A stretch of DNA of 64,000 nt from Nostoc sp. JL33 (GCF_017114985.1 NZ_JABXKP010000077.1:60241-124240), one strand, 5' to 3'. Positions 16,686-26,936 are shown, counted from the stretch's first letter. The notes: generated by a model from the letters alone, not told the origin. Made by a program: numbers and translations.

Positions 16686-16920
16686 ACGTTCAATTATTCA
16701 CTCTAAGCTTTGTAGCCTTAGAGGTTGAGGTAAGGGTTGCATAGATTTTTGCGATACGTGTTATTAAAAATAATAGTTTAAGGTTATTACTTAAGTATTG
16801 CCACATGTTTTGACGCCAAACAAGTAGTAATATTTGGGTTATAAACACAGCAAAAAAGTGTGTTAAGAATTACAATCTAGCTTATATGCAGCTAGTTGGA
16901 TGTTAGGCATGGGGAAATTC

Positions 16921-16957
16921 AATTTTGGATTAAATTTCAATTCTTTAATCCAAAATC
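16921..16957. repeat. Dispersed palindrome GGATT...AATCC, copy 2
   Basis: AATTTTGGATTAAATTTCAA then TTCTTTAATCCAAAATC, almost the same as copies at 12696-12733 and 45661-45700. It lies just past the 3' end of the large glycosidase gene. Confidence 0.7.
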
Positions 16958-16984
16958 TAAAATTCTTGCTCCCCTGCTTCTTCA

Positions 16985-19780
16985 CTAAGGACGCAACTGC
17001 ACCCGCCGTTCGCCGTAACGCAATAGCCTTTCTATAGTTACAAGCCGATTTTCCCAAACTTTGACTTGATAGGAATTTGACTTAAGCTCTTGGCTCATTA
17101 ATACCCGAAATTGAGACTGGAACCGAGTTAGAGAGGCTCTTGCCACTAGTAACTTACTAGGATTCGGGGAAGCAGCAAGCTGATTTAAAGCATTGCGTAA
17201 AACTTCTGCCTGGTTGTTAAAATCTGATATTGTCTGAGCAGACTTTTGTAGTTGGTCATTTTGGAAAACAAACTTCCATTCGCGTTGTAGGGCGGTGTAA
17301 CGGATGGCGGCAGTTTGAAAAGGCTGGCGGTGAGGAATCGGTTGACTTTTTGTGGATTGAACCCTACCTTGGGTGCTAATAAACAGTTTTTGTAGCTCGT
17401 TGTTAAAATTCTCCGCAGCAAAGAGTGCGTAACCACTAACTGGCAAGTCCCTTACCAACTGGAGTTGATCGAATGCTCCAATTGTTGGCAAAGAAAGTAA
17501 GCGAATTCCCGGCACTAACAATGTAGCTCCCAATTGTTTAGAGGCGATCCAGGGTTGGGCTAGTCGTTGGAAGCGAGAAGTATCCAGAGCATAAGTCATG
17601 GGAACGATTAAATCTACATCTCCCCGCCTTGCCCAAGTTTCCCAGTTTTGTTGAATTTTCTGAATCCGCTCTAGTTCTGGCAGAGGAAATACTGCAACCG
17701 ACAAAATCAAATTCGGTCGTTTTTGCCGCAACTGCTGTGAAACTTGGGCAACAAAGCTATCAACTTGCATGGTGCGAAATGTTGTCCACTTTTGCCACAG
17801 TTCTGGTTGGCTGGGGGAAATATTTATCGGATCTACACCAGTAAGTTGCTGAAACTGCGCTCTTGCAGCTTTGCCATAGCCATAGGTTCGACCTGCTGAT
17901 GGGTCTTGAAAGGGGTAGCGAATGTAGTCTAGCTGTAGACCATCGACGTTATAGCGAGTGACGATTTCATCGTACAGCTTGAGCAAATACTGCCGCACTT
18001 CCGGGTTGGCTGGGTCGAAGAATGGCTTAGTCTGACCAACCGGAATCATGTTACCCAGGTTATCGTAGTTTGCCCAATCGGGATGAGCCGCCAGTACTGG
18101 CCCGGGATAATTAAGACTAACGTTGATGATTTGATTGTGACGTTGGTTCCCAGCTGCAAAAGTCCAAACCCAAGCGTGTAATTCCATGTCTCGCTCATGG
18201 GCTAATTTCACCGCATCTGCCAGTGGGTCCCACCCACGAATTAATGGGTTTTGCTCTTTTGCGACTTGGCTCGGATAAATGGTATAGCCAGCGTTAACAG
18301 TTTCAAAGAAGACGGTATTAATCCCAGTTTGGGCTAGGCGATCAAAAATCTGTGCCAGTCCCGCCTTGCTACCAGCACGAACAATCGTCCCCCGATCTAA
18401 CCAAACTGCCCGAATTTCTGGTTGAGCCAGCCTCCGATCAACAGGAAACTGCTGCCACAAAATCGTCTTCGCTACCAGCCACTGCTGACGAGCCAGAGCG
18501 TAGTTTTTTTGGGCAATCAATTGGGGTAAGTTTTTGGCAATTACTCTTACCTGTGCCAAGGCTTGGTCTTTATTTCTGACTAGCCCCCCCAATTTAGTTG
18601 AGGCCAATTGCGTCGTCGGCTGCTCCTTGACAGATTGGGGGGTGTAGGTGTCCAGATCCCTAGAGGACTGCTTTTGCTCAGATATCGCAACACCTTCATT
18701 AGCCGCATCGGCTGACACTGCTAAATTAGCACTTTCCACCCGACCAATGAGATTTTCTAGCTCTTGCTGGAGTGCGATCGCTTCGTTGTTGTTAATCGGC
18801 TGATTGGAATTAGGTGCAACATCCAGACGCACCGCTTGTTCCAACTGATCTATAGCCTCCTGAGAATTTGGGGGTTTGACTGTAGTTAGGGGTCTAGGTA
18901 TGGGAGCGGTGGCAGTTTTAGGAGGAGGGGATGAGGGGGATGAGGGGGATGAGGGGGATAAACTGCCTCTCTGCCCCTCTGCCCTTGATGCCGCCGCCAC
19001 CCTTGTCGAGCAGTTTTGGGAACCTCCTGCTACTTTTTTCATGCGATTTGATGGCGGTGGTGCTGTCAAATAGTGATTGAGAGCAGCTTTTAACCAGGCA
19101 TTATCTAACTCGGCGGCTGAGGCTGTATTTGTTCCCCAGCGCCAGCCCAAAAGGGTGGAACGCTCAGTTGTCACTACTGCGGCAGAATTATCTTTGGAAT
19201 TCCAAACAGCAGCAGATTCAGTGCCCATATCATTAGGAATCACAACGCCGCCGCGTACTTTGCCAAAGAGTTGAGTTTGATTTGCCCATTCTGGGATATT
19301 GGTTTTTACGGGTTTAATCTCTTCTGTATCACTGAGGCTGAATCCCCAATAACCTCCCAAAAGCGATCGCAATAACTGCCGCACTCCTGGCGCTGATAGA
19401 CTACCTACTGGCCCACTGGCAATCAACCGCCCCCCTTTACTCATCCATTCTTCTAGGGCGATCACTTGGGTTGGGGTTAATGTCTCCACATTTGGCAAAA
19501 ATAATACCCGGCGATCGCCCCAATCTGCTGCACTCTTGACATCATTTAGGGGAATTACACAATATTTCACCCCTATTGCCTGTAAGCGATCGCTTATCCC
19601 TACCCATTGATTTGCATTTTCTTGCCCATACACTACGCTCAATACAGGTTCTTCAGTCGCTGCCCTGACTGGCAAAATACTAAAACTATTTAAAATTAAA
19701 AAATTAAAACTTAAAATAAATAATCCGGCTTTTTTAATTTGTGAATTTGCCTTTTTGTGATACTTTTCCTGATATTTCAC
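16985..19780 (-). CDS. Large secreted family-10-like glycosidase (GHL10 / DUF187 type)
   Basis: A 931-residue protein starting at GTG. A signal-type hydrophobic stretch (GLFILSFNFLILNSFSILPVRA, ~14-36) suggests export. Residues ~50-250 resemble a GATase-like region (RVLFLPNVETLTP, GGRLIASGPVG). A Ser/Pro/Thr linker contains a PSS-type repeat. Residues ~465-800 are the hydrolase: EIRAVWLDRGTIV, NTVFFETVNAGYTIYPS, HAWVWTFAAGN, VDGLQLDYIRYPF. Relatives act on polysaccharides, possibly peptidoglycan-linked sugars; the substrate is unknown. The C-terminal ~100 residues are helical. Confidence 0.88.
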   Translation of the reverse strand: MKYQEKYHKKANSQIKKAGLFILSFNFLILNSFSILPVRAATEEPVLSVVYGQENANQWVGISDRLQAIGVKYCVIPLNDVKSAADWGDRRVLFLPNVETLTPTQVIALEEWMSKGGRLIASGPVGSLSAPGVRQLLRSLLGGYWGFSLSDTEEIKPVKTNIPEWANQTQLFGKVRGGVVIPNDMGTESAAVWNSKDNSAAVVTTERSTLLGWRWGTNTASAAELDNAWLKAALNHYLTAPPPSNRMKKVAGGSQNCSTRVAAASRAEGQRGSLSPSSPSSPSSPPPKTATAPIPRPLTTVKPPNSQEAIDQLEQAVRLDVAPNSNQPINNNEAIALQQELENLIGRVESANLAVSADAANEGVAISEQKQSSRDLDTYTPQSVKEQPTTQLASTKLGGLVRNKDQALAQVRVIAKNLPQLIAQKNYALARQQWLVAKTILWQQFPVDRRLAQPEIRAVWLDRGTIVRAGSKAGLAQIFDRLAQTGINTVFFETVNAGYTIYPSQVAKEQNPLIRGWDPLADAVKLAHERDMELHAWVWTFAAGNQRHNQIINVSLNYPGPVLAAHPDWANYDNLGNMIPVGQTKPFFDPANPEVRQYLLKLYDEIVTRYNVDGLQLDYIRYPFQDPSAGRTYGYGKAARAQFQQLTGVDPINISPSQPELWQKWTTFRTMQVDSFVAQVSQQLRQKRPNLILSVAVFPLPELERIQKIQQNWETWARRGDVDLIVPMTYALDTSRFQRLAQPWIASKQLGATLLVPGIRLLSLPTIGAFDQLQLVRDLPVSGYALFAAENFNNELQKLFISTQGRVQSTKSQPIPHRQPFQTAAIRYTALQREWKFVFQNDQLQKSAQTISDFNNQAEVLRNALNQLAASPNPSKLLVARASLTRFQSQFRVLMSQELKSNSYQVKVWENRLVTIERLLRYGERRVQLRP
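18926..18960. repeat. 9-base tandem repeat inside the glycosidase gene
   Basis: ATGAGGGGG is repeated three times with a partial fourth. Because the unit is 9 bases, copy changes keep the frame and only alter the number of PSS triplets in the linker between the N-terminal and hydrolase parts. Confidence 0.8.
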
Positions 19781-19877
19781 TCCTGACTCCTCAGTGGATT
19801 ATTTATTAAGCATTACTTCTTATTTATCATCTAGCATAACAATAAATTACCTCCGAGAAACAACTGATCTTTGATAA

Positions 19878-21218
19878 CTAAACCTGACCATAATTGAAAA
19901 TACATGTTTTGATTAAATCTTCAACTCCTGCTACTGGGAAAATTTTTGTATTTAGTCTGCCAGCTAATTCCTCAATACTCATATCATCTAAAAACACTAA
20001 TTCCCCATTTTTTAACATGACATTCGGTAGCAAAATCCCATCACCTAAATCTTGCCCTTCTAAATTTATAAGCAAATCATGACCAGTTAATAATCCAGTT
20101 ACACTGATAGTTTGTCCCCAATAATCACTACATAAAGCACGCATATTCACTTCTAAACCTTCAACAAAATTTAAGCGTTTCAAAATCGGTTGAAATGCTT
20201 TTTCTACGGCGTTGCCTACTACCCAAGTTAATTTCCTCTGAGGATAAACTTTTGGCGGTAGTAATTCTGCTGCAACGGTGGCAAATTGCTTCAGAAATAA
20301 TTGAATCGAACCAACTCCGTTATCAATTTGGGGATATTCTTCATATTCAGATTCGCTGGGTAATTCCTCACCTGCAATCAAAAACCACTCATCGGCTAAC
20401 CAAACAACGCTAGAACCGAATTGTTGGCGAAATTGCTGTGAGAGCATTTGCACTTGAGAAATCACTTCTTGGGCTTTTTCCCTAGTTACGGGTATGAGTT
20501 CATCTTCTGGAGGCCGAAACCGTGTCAACCCAACTGGCACAACTGCCACCGATGCGACCGCAGGCACTTCACCAGTATGAAAGGACGCTAAATCTTTGAG
20601 AGTTTGTTCCAGATGTTTGCCATCATTTATACCAGGACAAACAACCACTTGAGCATGAATTTGTAGTCGCCTTTCTTGAAACCACTTGATTTGTTGCAAG
20701 ATTTGTCCCGCACGCGGATTTTTTAGCAGTCTAATTCTGACTTCCGGCTCCGTAGCATGAACAGAAACATACAACGGAGACAAGCGCATTTGCTCAATTC
20801 GCTGCCATTCTCTTTCTGGTAAATTGGTCAGGGTAAGATAAGAGCCGTACAAAAAGCTCAGGCGGTAATCGTCGTCTTTTAAATACAAGCTGGTGCGCTT
20901 ACCTGGTGGCTGTTGGTCGATAAAGCAAAATGGGCAACGGTTATTGCACTGAATTAAACCATCAAATAGGGCAGTTTCAAATTCTAGCCCCAAGTCTTGG
21001 TCGTAATCTTTTTCGATTTCCAGGCTATGAGTTTTACCAGTAGCGTCTAAAACCTCTAGTTCCAAAACTTCATCAGCACACAAAAACTGATAATCAATTA
21101 AATCGCGGGGACGTGTACCATTGATAGCAACGATCGCATCCCCGGATTCAAAGCCTATCTCTGCGGCTATTGAGTCTGGAAGAACCTTAGTAATTCGGGC
21201 AGGATGAATTCTAGTCAT
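19878..21218 (-). CDS. PDZ / radical-SAM DUF512 family protein (cyanobacterial type)
   Basis: About 446 residues from ATG 21218; a further start at 21239 would translate repeat DNA (GGGCATGGGGCAT) and is unlikely. An N-terminal PDZ-like segment (RITKVLPDSIAAEIGFESGDAIVAINGTRP) is followed by the radical-SAM cysteines in CNNRCPFCFIDQ and a C-terminal DUF512 region (GLLTGHDLL, ILLPNVMLK, FLDDMSIEELA). The family is widespread in cyanobacteria and Firmicutes; its reaction is unknown to me. Confidence 0.9.
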   Translation of the reverse strand: MTRIHPARITKVLPDSIAAEIGFESGDAIVAINGTRPRDLIDYQFLCADEVLELEVLDATGKTHSLEIEKDYDQDLGLEFETALFDGLIQCNNRCPFCFIDQQPPGKRTSLYLKDDDYRLSFLYGSYLTLTNLPEREWQRIEQMRLSPLYVSVHATEPEVRIRLLKNPRAGQILQQIKWFQERRLQIHAQVVVCPGINDGKHLEQTLKDLASFHTGEVPAVASVAVVPVGLTRFRPPEDELIPVTREKAQEVISQVQMLSQQFRQQFGSSVVWLADEWFLIAGEELPSESEYEEYPQIDNGVGSIQLFLKQFATVAAELLPPKVYPQRKLTWVVGNAVEKAFQPILKRLNFVEGLEVNMRALCSDYWGQTISVTGLLTGHDLLINLEGQDLGDGILLPNVMLKNGELVFLDDMSIEELAGRLNTKIFPVAGVEDLIKTCIFNYGQV

Positions 21219-21300
21219 GGGGTATTGGGCATGGGGCATGGGGCATTAGTCATTTGCTTTGGACAAAGGACAAATGACTAATGACAAAGGACTAATGACT
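21219..21300. repeat. Short tandem repeats GGGCATG and ACTAATG
   Basis: GGGTATTGGGCATGGGGCAT is followed by AAATGACTAATGACAAAGGA and GACTAATGACT. These heptamer-type repeats fill the whole spacer between the radical-SAM gene and uppP. Confidence 0.8.
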
Positions 21301-21301
21301 A

Positions 21302-22126
21302 TTATCCCTTCCAACCTGCTGCGATCGCCAGTAAGATAACACTACCGAATGCTAATCTATACCAAACAAAAACTAAAGTGTTTTTGGTTGCTAAGTATTT
21401 GATCAAAAATGCAATCGATAGGTAGGAAAAAATAAAGGTTGAAATAATCCCTACAATTAACAGTCCAACAATGTTATCTGGCAACTGGTGGGCTTGAAAC
21501 AACTTGAATATTTTTAGGCTTTTATACAGCGTAGCAATGGTAAGAGTTGGAAACCCTAACAAAAATGAGAATTTCGCTGCTGTATCGCGTTCTAATCCTA
21601 AAAATAAGGCAGTCGTCAACGTCGAGCCAGAACGAGAAACGCCCGGAATCAAAGCAAGTGTTTGCCCCAATCCAACTAAAATCCCATCCCGAATCTGCAA
21701 TGACTCAAAACCTCGCTTGCGAGTGCCAATTTTCTCTGCCAAACCTAATATAAGTGCCATGATGATCGACATAATGGCAATAATTAATGCACTCTCCGGT
21801 AGAATGTCTTTCAAAAGAAAGCCAAAAATTAAGGCAGGCATTGTTCCGACTACAATACCAACAAGAATTTTCCACTCCTCCCGTTGCCAGTCTCTGTCTT
21901 TTAGTGCTTCGATTCCACCCTTGACAATACTGTAAATCAGTGACCAAAAATACCCTAAAATTGCGATAACACTGCCAAATTGAATTGCATCAACAAAATC
22001 TTTAGAACCTAGTTCTTTCCAACCAAATACCTTTGTCACAATCAAAAGATGTGCAGTACTGCTGATTGGCAAAAACTCTGTAATACCTTGAACAATACCC
22101 AAAATAAAAGCTTGAATAAACTCCAT
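21302..22126 (-). CDS. uppP: Undecaprenyl-diphosphate phosphatase (UppP/BacA)
   Basis: A 274-residue polytopic membrane protein. It has the two UppP signatures: GIVQGITEFLPISSTAHLLI at residues ~10-29 and LIPGVSRSGSTLTTALFLG at ~158-176. It dephosphorylates undecaprenyl diphosphate so that the lipid carrier of peptidoglycan and polysaccharide synthesis can be reused; high levels give bacitracin resistance in other bacteria. Length is typical. Confidence 0.96.
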   Translation of the reverse strand: MEFIQAFILGIVQGITEFLPISSTAHLLIVTKVFGWKELGSKDFVDAIQFGSVIAILGYFWSLIYSIVKGGIEALKDRDWQREEWKILVGIVVGTMPALIFGFLLKDILPESALIIAIMSIIMALILGLAEKIGTRKRGFESLQIRDGILVGLGQTLALIPGVSRSGSTLTTALFLGLERDTAAKFSFLLGFPTLTIATLYKSLKIFKLFQAHQLPDNIVGLLIVGIISTFIFSYLSIAFLIKYLATKNTLVFVWYRLAFGSVILLAIAAGWKG

Positions 22127-22586
22127 ATGTAATTAAGACCTTTTTCCTGTTCTAGACATGATTATGAACATTGTTTAGCTGATAATGTTATTTTTTATAC
22201 TCTTTGCTGCACCCAATCTTGTAGAAAATTCAATTTTAGTGATCAATAACATCATCGAAGACGCTGACCATGTTCTTACACCCATGTCAATAAGTCAACG
22301 CAATTTTGGCAGTTCATCAAACTTTAATATTTCGCGGACTGATCCCTGTTGACTTTTTAACCGTTAAATTTACCCTCACCTCTGTGTAGTCCCCATTTAC
22401 AAGGGACTACAGAGGAGTTGTGTACATAGTGCAACTTTGGTGGATTAGTCTGGTGTGGCGCAGAGTGTTTTGTCTGATTTGCGCCAGCGCTCCCCGAAAT
22501 TTCAGTATAATTGCAATACCCCAGGGGGGGATTTTAAAATGTGATATCTTAAATAAGATAAAGTTTAGTAACAAATATTAAAAACT
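22127..22586. other. Intergenic region with a 13-bp hairpin
   Basis: This lies between divergent uppP and the DUF3120 gene, so promoters for both are expected. A hairpin is formed by CCTCTGTGTAGTCCC (22379-22393) and GGGACTACAGAGG (22403-22415), with one extra base in the left arm. No ORF or RNA gene was recognised. Confidence 0.6.
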
Positions 22587-23366
22587 TTGATTAATAATAC
22601 ATTGTCCTCCTATACCGTTTCTACCCCTCCGATTGATACCGACTTGGATTTAGCTGATACTGGGCAGAAGGATATCAGGCAATTGGAATCTACACTCTCC
22701 TTTTCTCCCTCTCTCCCCTTATCGGTTTTTGGGCGACAAAGTTGGTTAGTGTTTGCGACGGCGGTATTTTTGGTAACAGTGCCAGTATTTATAGAAGCGC
22801 CAATAGTGCGATCGCTACCAAGTCTAAGTTTAGCGCTGACAGGATTTTGGGTGTGGCTAAGTTTTACCTTGATGTCACGTCCTGCAACTTACGTCTGGGG
22901 GGATTTGCTCTTAGGATTTAGCTCAAGTTGGTTAGCAGGAGCGATTTACTGGGGTTGGTTACGTTGGGAGCCTTTATGGCATCTGCCAGTGGAGTCTATA
23001 GGTTTACCGTTTGCTTGCTGGTGTTTGGCGAAGAATTGGGGCAAGGTGGGTAACTGGTTTTATTTAGGTTCTTTACTCGGTACAGTTTTAACAGATGTAT
23101 ATTTTTATATAGCAGATTTGATGCCCTATTGGCGGCAAATTATGATAGTAGATGCTGATGTAGTACCGCAAATATTACAAAATGCCTTAACGCAAGTACA
23201 AACGCCTTGGGGACAAACTTGGGCTATAATTCTGGGTCTAGTGCTGTTAACAGTCGGAATTTTACCTTTAGGTCGAAAGCAAAGACACTGGTATGCCTTT
23301 AGTGGCGCAGTTTTAAGCACAATTTTGGTAGACAGCCTATTTTTGTTAGCTGCGATCGCAGCCTGA
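22587..23366 (+). CDS. DUF3120 membrane protein (cyanobacterial)
   Basis: A 259-residue protein with about seven hydrophobic helices after a ~50-residue soluble N-terminus. The stretches FIEAPIVRSLPSLSLALTGFWV, TYVWGDLLLGFSSSWLAGAIYWGWLRWEP and GTVLTDVYFYIADLMPYWR are characteristic of this cyanobacterial family. Function is unknown. The start is TTG 22587; no stronger start is visible before the conserved part. Confidence 0.85.
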   Translation: MINNTLSSYTVSTPPIDTDLDLADTGQKDIRQLESTLSFSPSLPLSVFGRQSWLVFATAVFLVTVPVFIEAPIVRSLPSLSLALTGFWVWLSFTLMSRPATYVWGDLLLGFSSSWLAGAIYWGWLRWEPLWHLPVESIGLPFACWCLAKNWGKVGNWFYLGSLLGTVLTDVYFYIADLMPYWRQIMIVDADVVPQILQNALTQVQTPWGQTWAIILGLVLLTVGILPLGRKQRHWYAFSGAVLSTILVDSLFLLAAIAA

Positions 23367-23844
23367 ATAAGGCAAGAGGCTGCATTTTTTGCCCAAACTC
23401 CCAGCCCAATCTACGGCAGATCGAAAATGATGCTGTAGATGATTAATTAGTTAAGAAATATTACATAACAGTTGCTCACCATCAAGTGTTTTTTGGTAGG
23501 CTTTTCGGTATTAGACATCGCCAGAATCAGCCACCCCAAAAAGGTTTCCTCTAGCTCTTAATGCTACCAGGATCATGGATGCAAGGCTATTGCAGCTATG
23601 CAGGCACTCTTACCACTATGAAAAATGAAAATTTTTGTCAAAAGTACAGTCAAACCCAGTAACGGCAAATATTGTGGATATTAATACGCTGTATATTAGT
23701 TTTTGATGACTGCTGTGTTGATTAAGCTATCAGGTTTTGTCCAAAGTCCAATTGTCTTTGGCGCTCTGACTAATGACTAATGACTAATGACGGCTGTTAG
23801 CTTAAAACTTTTGTTTCTGTTTGATGGAAAGAGGTAGAAAAATC
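23367..23844. other. Intergenic region upstream of psbU
   Basis: About 480 bp without a credible ORF. It contains a short GACTAAT tandem tract (23768-23790) and should hold the psbU promoter, but I could not assign -35/-10 boxes with confidence. Confidence 0.5.
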
Positions 23845-24273
23845 GTGAAAAGATTAGCGCGTTTATTAACAGTGTTTAGTTTGTTACTTAGTTGCTGGGG
23901 ATGGTTGGGAACAACTCAGATAGCCCAAGCTGCTAGTTTCAACAGTTTTGCTTTTCCCCAAGTCCCAGTTTTGGCAATTGAGCGGCAGAATCGGGCAGAC
24001 GCTAAACTAGGAACGGAATTTGGTAAAAAAATTGATTTGAATAATACCAACGTCCGAGCTTTTCAACAGTATCCAGGGCTTTATCCCACCCTGGCTAAGA
24101 AAATCATCACAAATGCTCCCTACCAAAAGGTAGAGGATGTATTGGATCTTCCCGGATTGAGCGATCGCCAAAAACAAACCCTGCAAGCCAACTTCGATAA
24201 ATTCACCGTGACAGAACTAGAGCCTGCCTTCAACGAGGGAGACGATCGCTTTAACAACGGCATCTACAGATAA
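23845..24273 (+). CDS. psbU: Photosystem II extrinsic protein PsbU (12 kDa)
   Basis: About 142 residues from GTG 23845, chosen because AGAGGT lies ~10 bases upstream and the protein then starts VKRLARLLTVFSLLL; in-frame ATG 23824 would add seven residues. A signal peptide ends near QIAQA, for export to the thylakoid lumen. The mature part has the PsbU helix-hairpin-helix core: NRADAKLGTEFGKKIDLNNTNVRAF, YPGLYPTLAKKI, VEDVLDLPGLSDRQK, and the C-terminus GDDRFNNGIYR. It stabilises the oxygen-evolving manganese cluster. Confidence 0.96.
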   Translation: MKRLARLLTVFSLLLSCWGWLGTTQIAQAASFNSFAFPQVPVLAIERQNRADAKLGTEFGKKIDLNNTNVRAFQQYPGLYPTLAKKIITNAPYQKVEDVLDLPGLSDRQKQTLQANFDKFTVTELEPAFNEGDDRFNNGIYR

Positions 24274-24338
24274 CTGCAAAATGCAGTCAATGTAGCAAAT
24301 AGCAGCCCACTCCTGATTTTAAGTAGTGGGACACGATT

Positions 24339-24425
24339 ATAAGTTAGGAGTTAGGAGTTAGGAGTTATGAGTTAAAAATTCAAAATTCCTAACTCCTCAC
24401 TTCTAACTCCTCACTTCTGATTTCT
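24339..24425. repeat. Short tandem repeats GGAGTTA / CTAACTC
   Basis: AGTTAGGAGTTAGGAGTTAG is followed by an inverted set CTAACTCCTCACTTCTAACT. The two orientations can fold back on each other between psbU and nadB. Confidence 0.8.
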
Positions 24426-24447
24426 CACTCTCCCCTGTGCTTTTACC

Positions 24448-26115
24448 TTGCCTCAGATAGATATTCCTAGCCAATTTGATGTCTTAGTAGTCGGCGCTGG
24501 TGCTGCTGGACTATATACAGCGCTGTGTCTACCAGAGTCTTTGCGAGTCGGTTTGATTACCAAAGAAACTGTTGCTTTGTCCGCCAGTGATTGGGCGCAA
24601 GGTGGCATTGCCGCAGCTGTTGCCCCGGAAGATTCTCCCACGCTGCACATTGAAGATACGATCCGCGCAGGTGCAGGTTTATGCGATCGCACCGCCGTCG
24701 AATTTCTCGCCCAACTTGCCCCTAACTGCATTCAATCCCTAGTTAACTTGGGGGTTGCTTTTGACCGTCATGGTCAAACCTTGGCTTTAACTTTAGAAGC
24801 TGCCCATTCTCGCAACCGCGTTCTCCACGCCGCCGACACCACAGGGAGGGAAGTTACCACCACCCTCACCAACCAAGTATTACGTCGCCCGAATATTCAA
24901 GTCATTCAGCAAGCTTTGGCTTTGAATTTGTGGATTGAACCCGAAACTGGTCGCTGTCAGGGAATAAGCCTGTTTTATCAAGGTAAAATCACCTGGATAA
25001 GAGCTGGTGCTGTGGTATTGGCAACTGGCGGCGGCGGTCAGGTATTTGCCCAAACCACTAACCCGGCTGTGAGTACAGGTGATGGGGTAGCGATCGCAGC
25101 TCGGGCTGGGGCGATCCTCCGCGATTTGGAATTTGTGCAATTTCACCCCACTGCCCTAACTAAACCTGGTGCCGATCGCTTTCTGATTAGCGAAGCTGTA
25201 CGCGGCGAGGGGGCGCACCTTGTGGATAACGAAGGGCGGCGTTTTGCCTTTGACTACCACCCGGCGGGTGAACTCGCGCCCAGAGATGTGGTCAGTAGAG
25301 CAATTTTCAGCCATTTACAACGTACCGCCCTTGATTTGGCGACTGCCCATGTCTGGTTGGATATGCGCCCCATCCCCGCCGACAAGATTCGTCACCGCTT
25401 TCCCAACATCATCAAAGTTTGTCAGCATTGGGGCGTTGATGTCTTCCATGAACCAATTCCTGTAGCGCCAGCTGCCCATTACTGGATGGGTGGGATTGTC
25501 GCGGATCTGATGAATCGCACAAATATCAAGAGTTTGTATGCGGTAGGTGAAACCGCTAGTACCGGCGTACATGGGGCAAATCGCCTTGCCAGTAATTCCC
25601 TACTGGAATGTATTGTGTTTGGGGCGCAGATGGCTAATATTGAGTTGGAAAATATTGGGCTGCCGTCAGAAACACCAGTGCTACCATTACGGAAATTTAG
25701 TGTTGATGCTAGTGAGTGGCACATTCAGCAAGCACACCTAGAAGCACTCAGAGAGAAGTTACCACGTCTAGTGTGGGAAAGTGCTGGTATTTGTCGGGAG
25801 CAATCAAGGTTGGAAACTGCGATCGCTACTATTGAATCTTGGCAGCAAGATTTCGCTGCCTTGCCTTTAAGTCAATTCTTGCTTGCTTTACGTCCCGCAG
25901 AACCAGCTAGTTTTGACATACCAGATGTTGAACGGCAATTGGGACTTTGGGCAGAAACCCGCAATTTATTAGATGTGGCTGATTTAATTCTTAAAAGTGC
26001 TGCTTTTAGAACCGAAAGTCGAGGCGGACACTACCGTTTAGATTACCCTCAACCAGACCCAAATTGGCAAGTCCACACACTTGTACAAACACATCATTGG
26101 TGGAAATCTGTATAG
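24448..26115 (+). CDS. nadB: L-aspartate oxidase
   Basis: A 555-residue flavoprotein starting at TTG 24448. The FAD-binding motif DVLVVGAGAAGLYTAL is at residues ~11-26. ASDWAQGGIAAAV, AHSRNRVLHAADTTGRE, LATGGGGQVFAQTTNP, EFVQFHPTAL and GETASTGVHGANRLASNSLLE are the conserved blocks of NadB. It oxidises aspartate to iminoaspartate, the first step of de novo NAD synthesis; nadA is not in the window. Length matches the family. Confidence 0.96.
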   Translation: MPQIDIPSQFDVLVVGAGAAGLYTALCLPESLRVGLITKETVALSASDWAQGGIAAAVAPEDSPTLHIEDTIRAGAGLCDRTAVEFLAQLAPNCIQSLVNLGVAFDRHGQTLALTLEAAHSRNRVLHAADTTGREVTTTLTNQVLRRPNIQVIQQALALNLWIEPETGRCQGISLFYQGKITWIRAGAVVLATGGGGQVFAQTTNPAVSTGDGVAIAARAGAILRDLEFVQFHPTALTKPGADRFLISEAVRGEGAHLVDNEGRRFAFDYHPAGELAPRDVVSRAIFSHLQRTALDLATAHVWLDMRPIPADKIRHRFPNIIKVCQHWGVDVFHEPIPVAPAAHYWMGGIVADLMNRTNIKSLYAVGETASTGVHGANRLASNSLLECIVFGAQMANIELENIGLPSETPVLPLRKFSVDASEWHIQQAHLEALREKLPRLVWESAGICREQSRLETAIATIESWQQDFAALPLSQFLLALRPAEPASFDIPDVERQLGLWAETRNLLDVADLILKSAAFRTESRGGHYRLDYPQPDPNWQVHTLVQTHHWWKSV

Positions 26116-26202
26116 TTTTGTCTATTTAATTGTCAACTAGACGACTCTCACTGGCTGCTTTACCACAATTAAAAATTGAAAATCTAAAATTCAAAATTGC
26201 CA

Positions 26203-26439
26203 TCAGCGAGTGCCGCTACCATGATGACTGTCGGGGCCACCATAATTTGGTGGAATATATGTGTCGTCTTTTAAATTTTGAGAATTGAGTTTGCGGGCGA
26301 TTGAGGTGTTACTGGTAGTAGCGCCAGCATTAGCACTTGCAGTACTGACCATATTTGTGCAAACGGCAATTTGCGGTATTAGGATGGAAGCAGCTATAGA
26401 TAATATAATAAACTTTGTGATTCGGAAGTTAGTTTTCAT
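26203..26439 (-). CDS. Small exported peptide with C-terminal G-x-G-T-R motif
   Basis: About 78 residues from ATG 26439; TTG 26451 would add four. A Lys-rich N-terminus and hydrophobic stretch (FIILSIAASILIPQIAVCTN) look like a signal peptide. The tail is YIPPNYGGPDSHHGSGTR. From memory, the pattern PP-x2-G-x-P-x4-G-x-G-T/S-R recurs at the ends of short cyanobacterial secreted proteins. Function is unknown. It is read toward nadB and is separated by ~840 bp from the diguanylate cyclase gene upstream. Confidence 0.65.
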   Translation of the reverse strand: MKTNFRITKFIILSIAASILIPQIAVCTNMVSTASANAGATTSNTSIARKLNSQNLKDDTYIPPNYGGPDSHHGSGTR

Positions 26440-26936
26440 AAATTTAAGCAAATTTACTAATTTTTCATTTAAGAGTGTTTTTTTATTTTCAACCGTATAT
26501 TTACTGGCTTTTTCGGAAAATAGATTTTTACTTTATTAAATCTTTGCTAGTAGTCTACAAGTAATAGTGGTATGTGCTTGTAGATTAACGTTAATCTGCT
26601 GGGATTAAACACTCTTTATACTTAAGTGATATTCTTAAATTTGCTCTTTCTACATCAGTCTAAAGTTAGATATGTTGAGAAATTACTGTGAGCATTGCAC
26701 TTGATTCACTATTTATTAATAGTACCTTAGTAATATTTTAAGCGCCGTAAGTAAAAACAGCATATTCAGTGAATAATCATGCTGAAAAAAATATCAAGTA
26801 ATACTTATTTCCTTGTCTAGTTAAGATTTAATTACAGTAAAGATACATAGATATAATACAACGAAATTCCGAGACTACAAGGATTTGAAAAACTATGCAA
26901 CTATCAAATATCGTAATCAGGCTAGTACGCCCGTAA

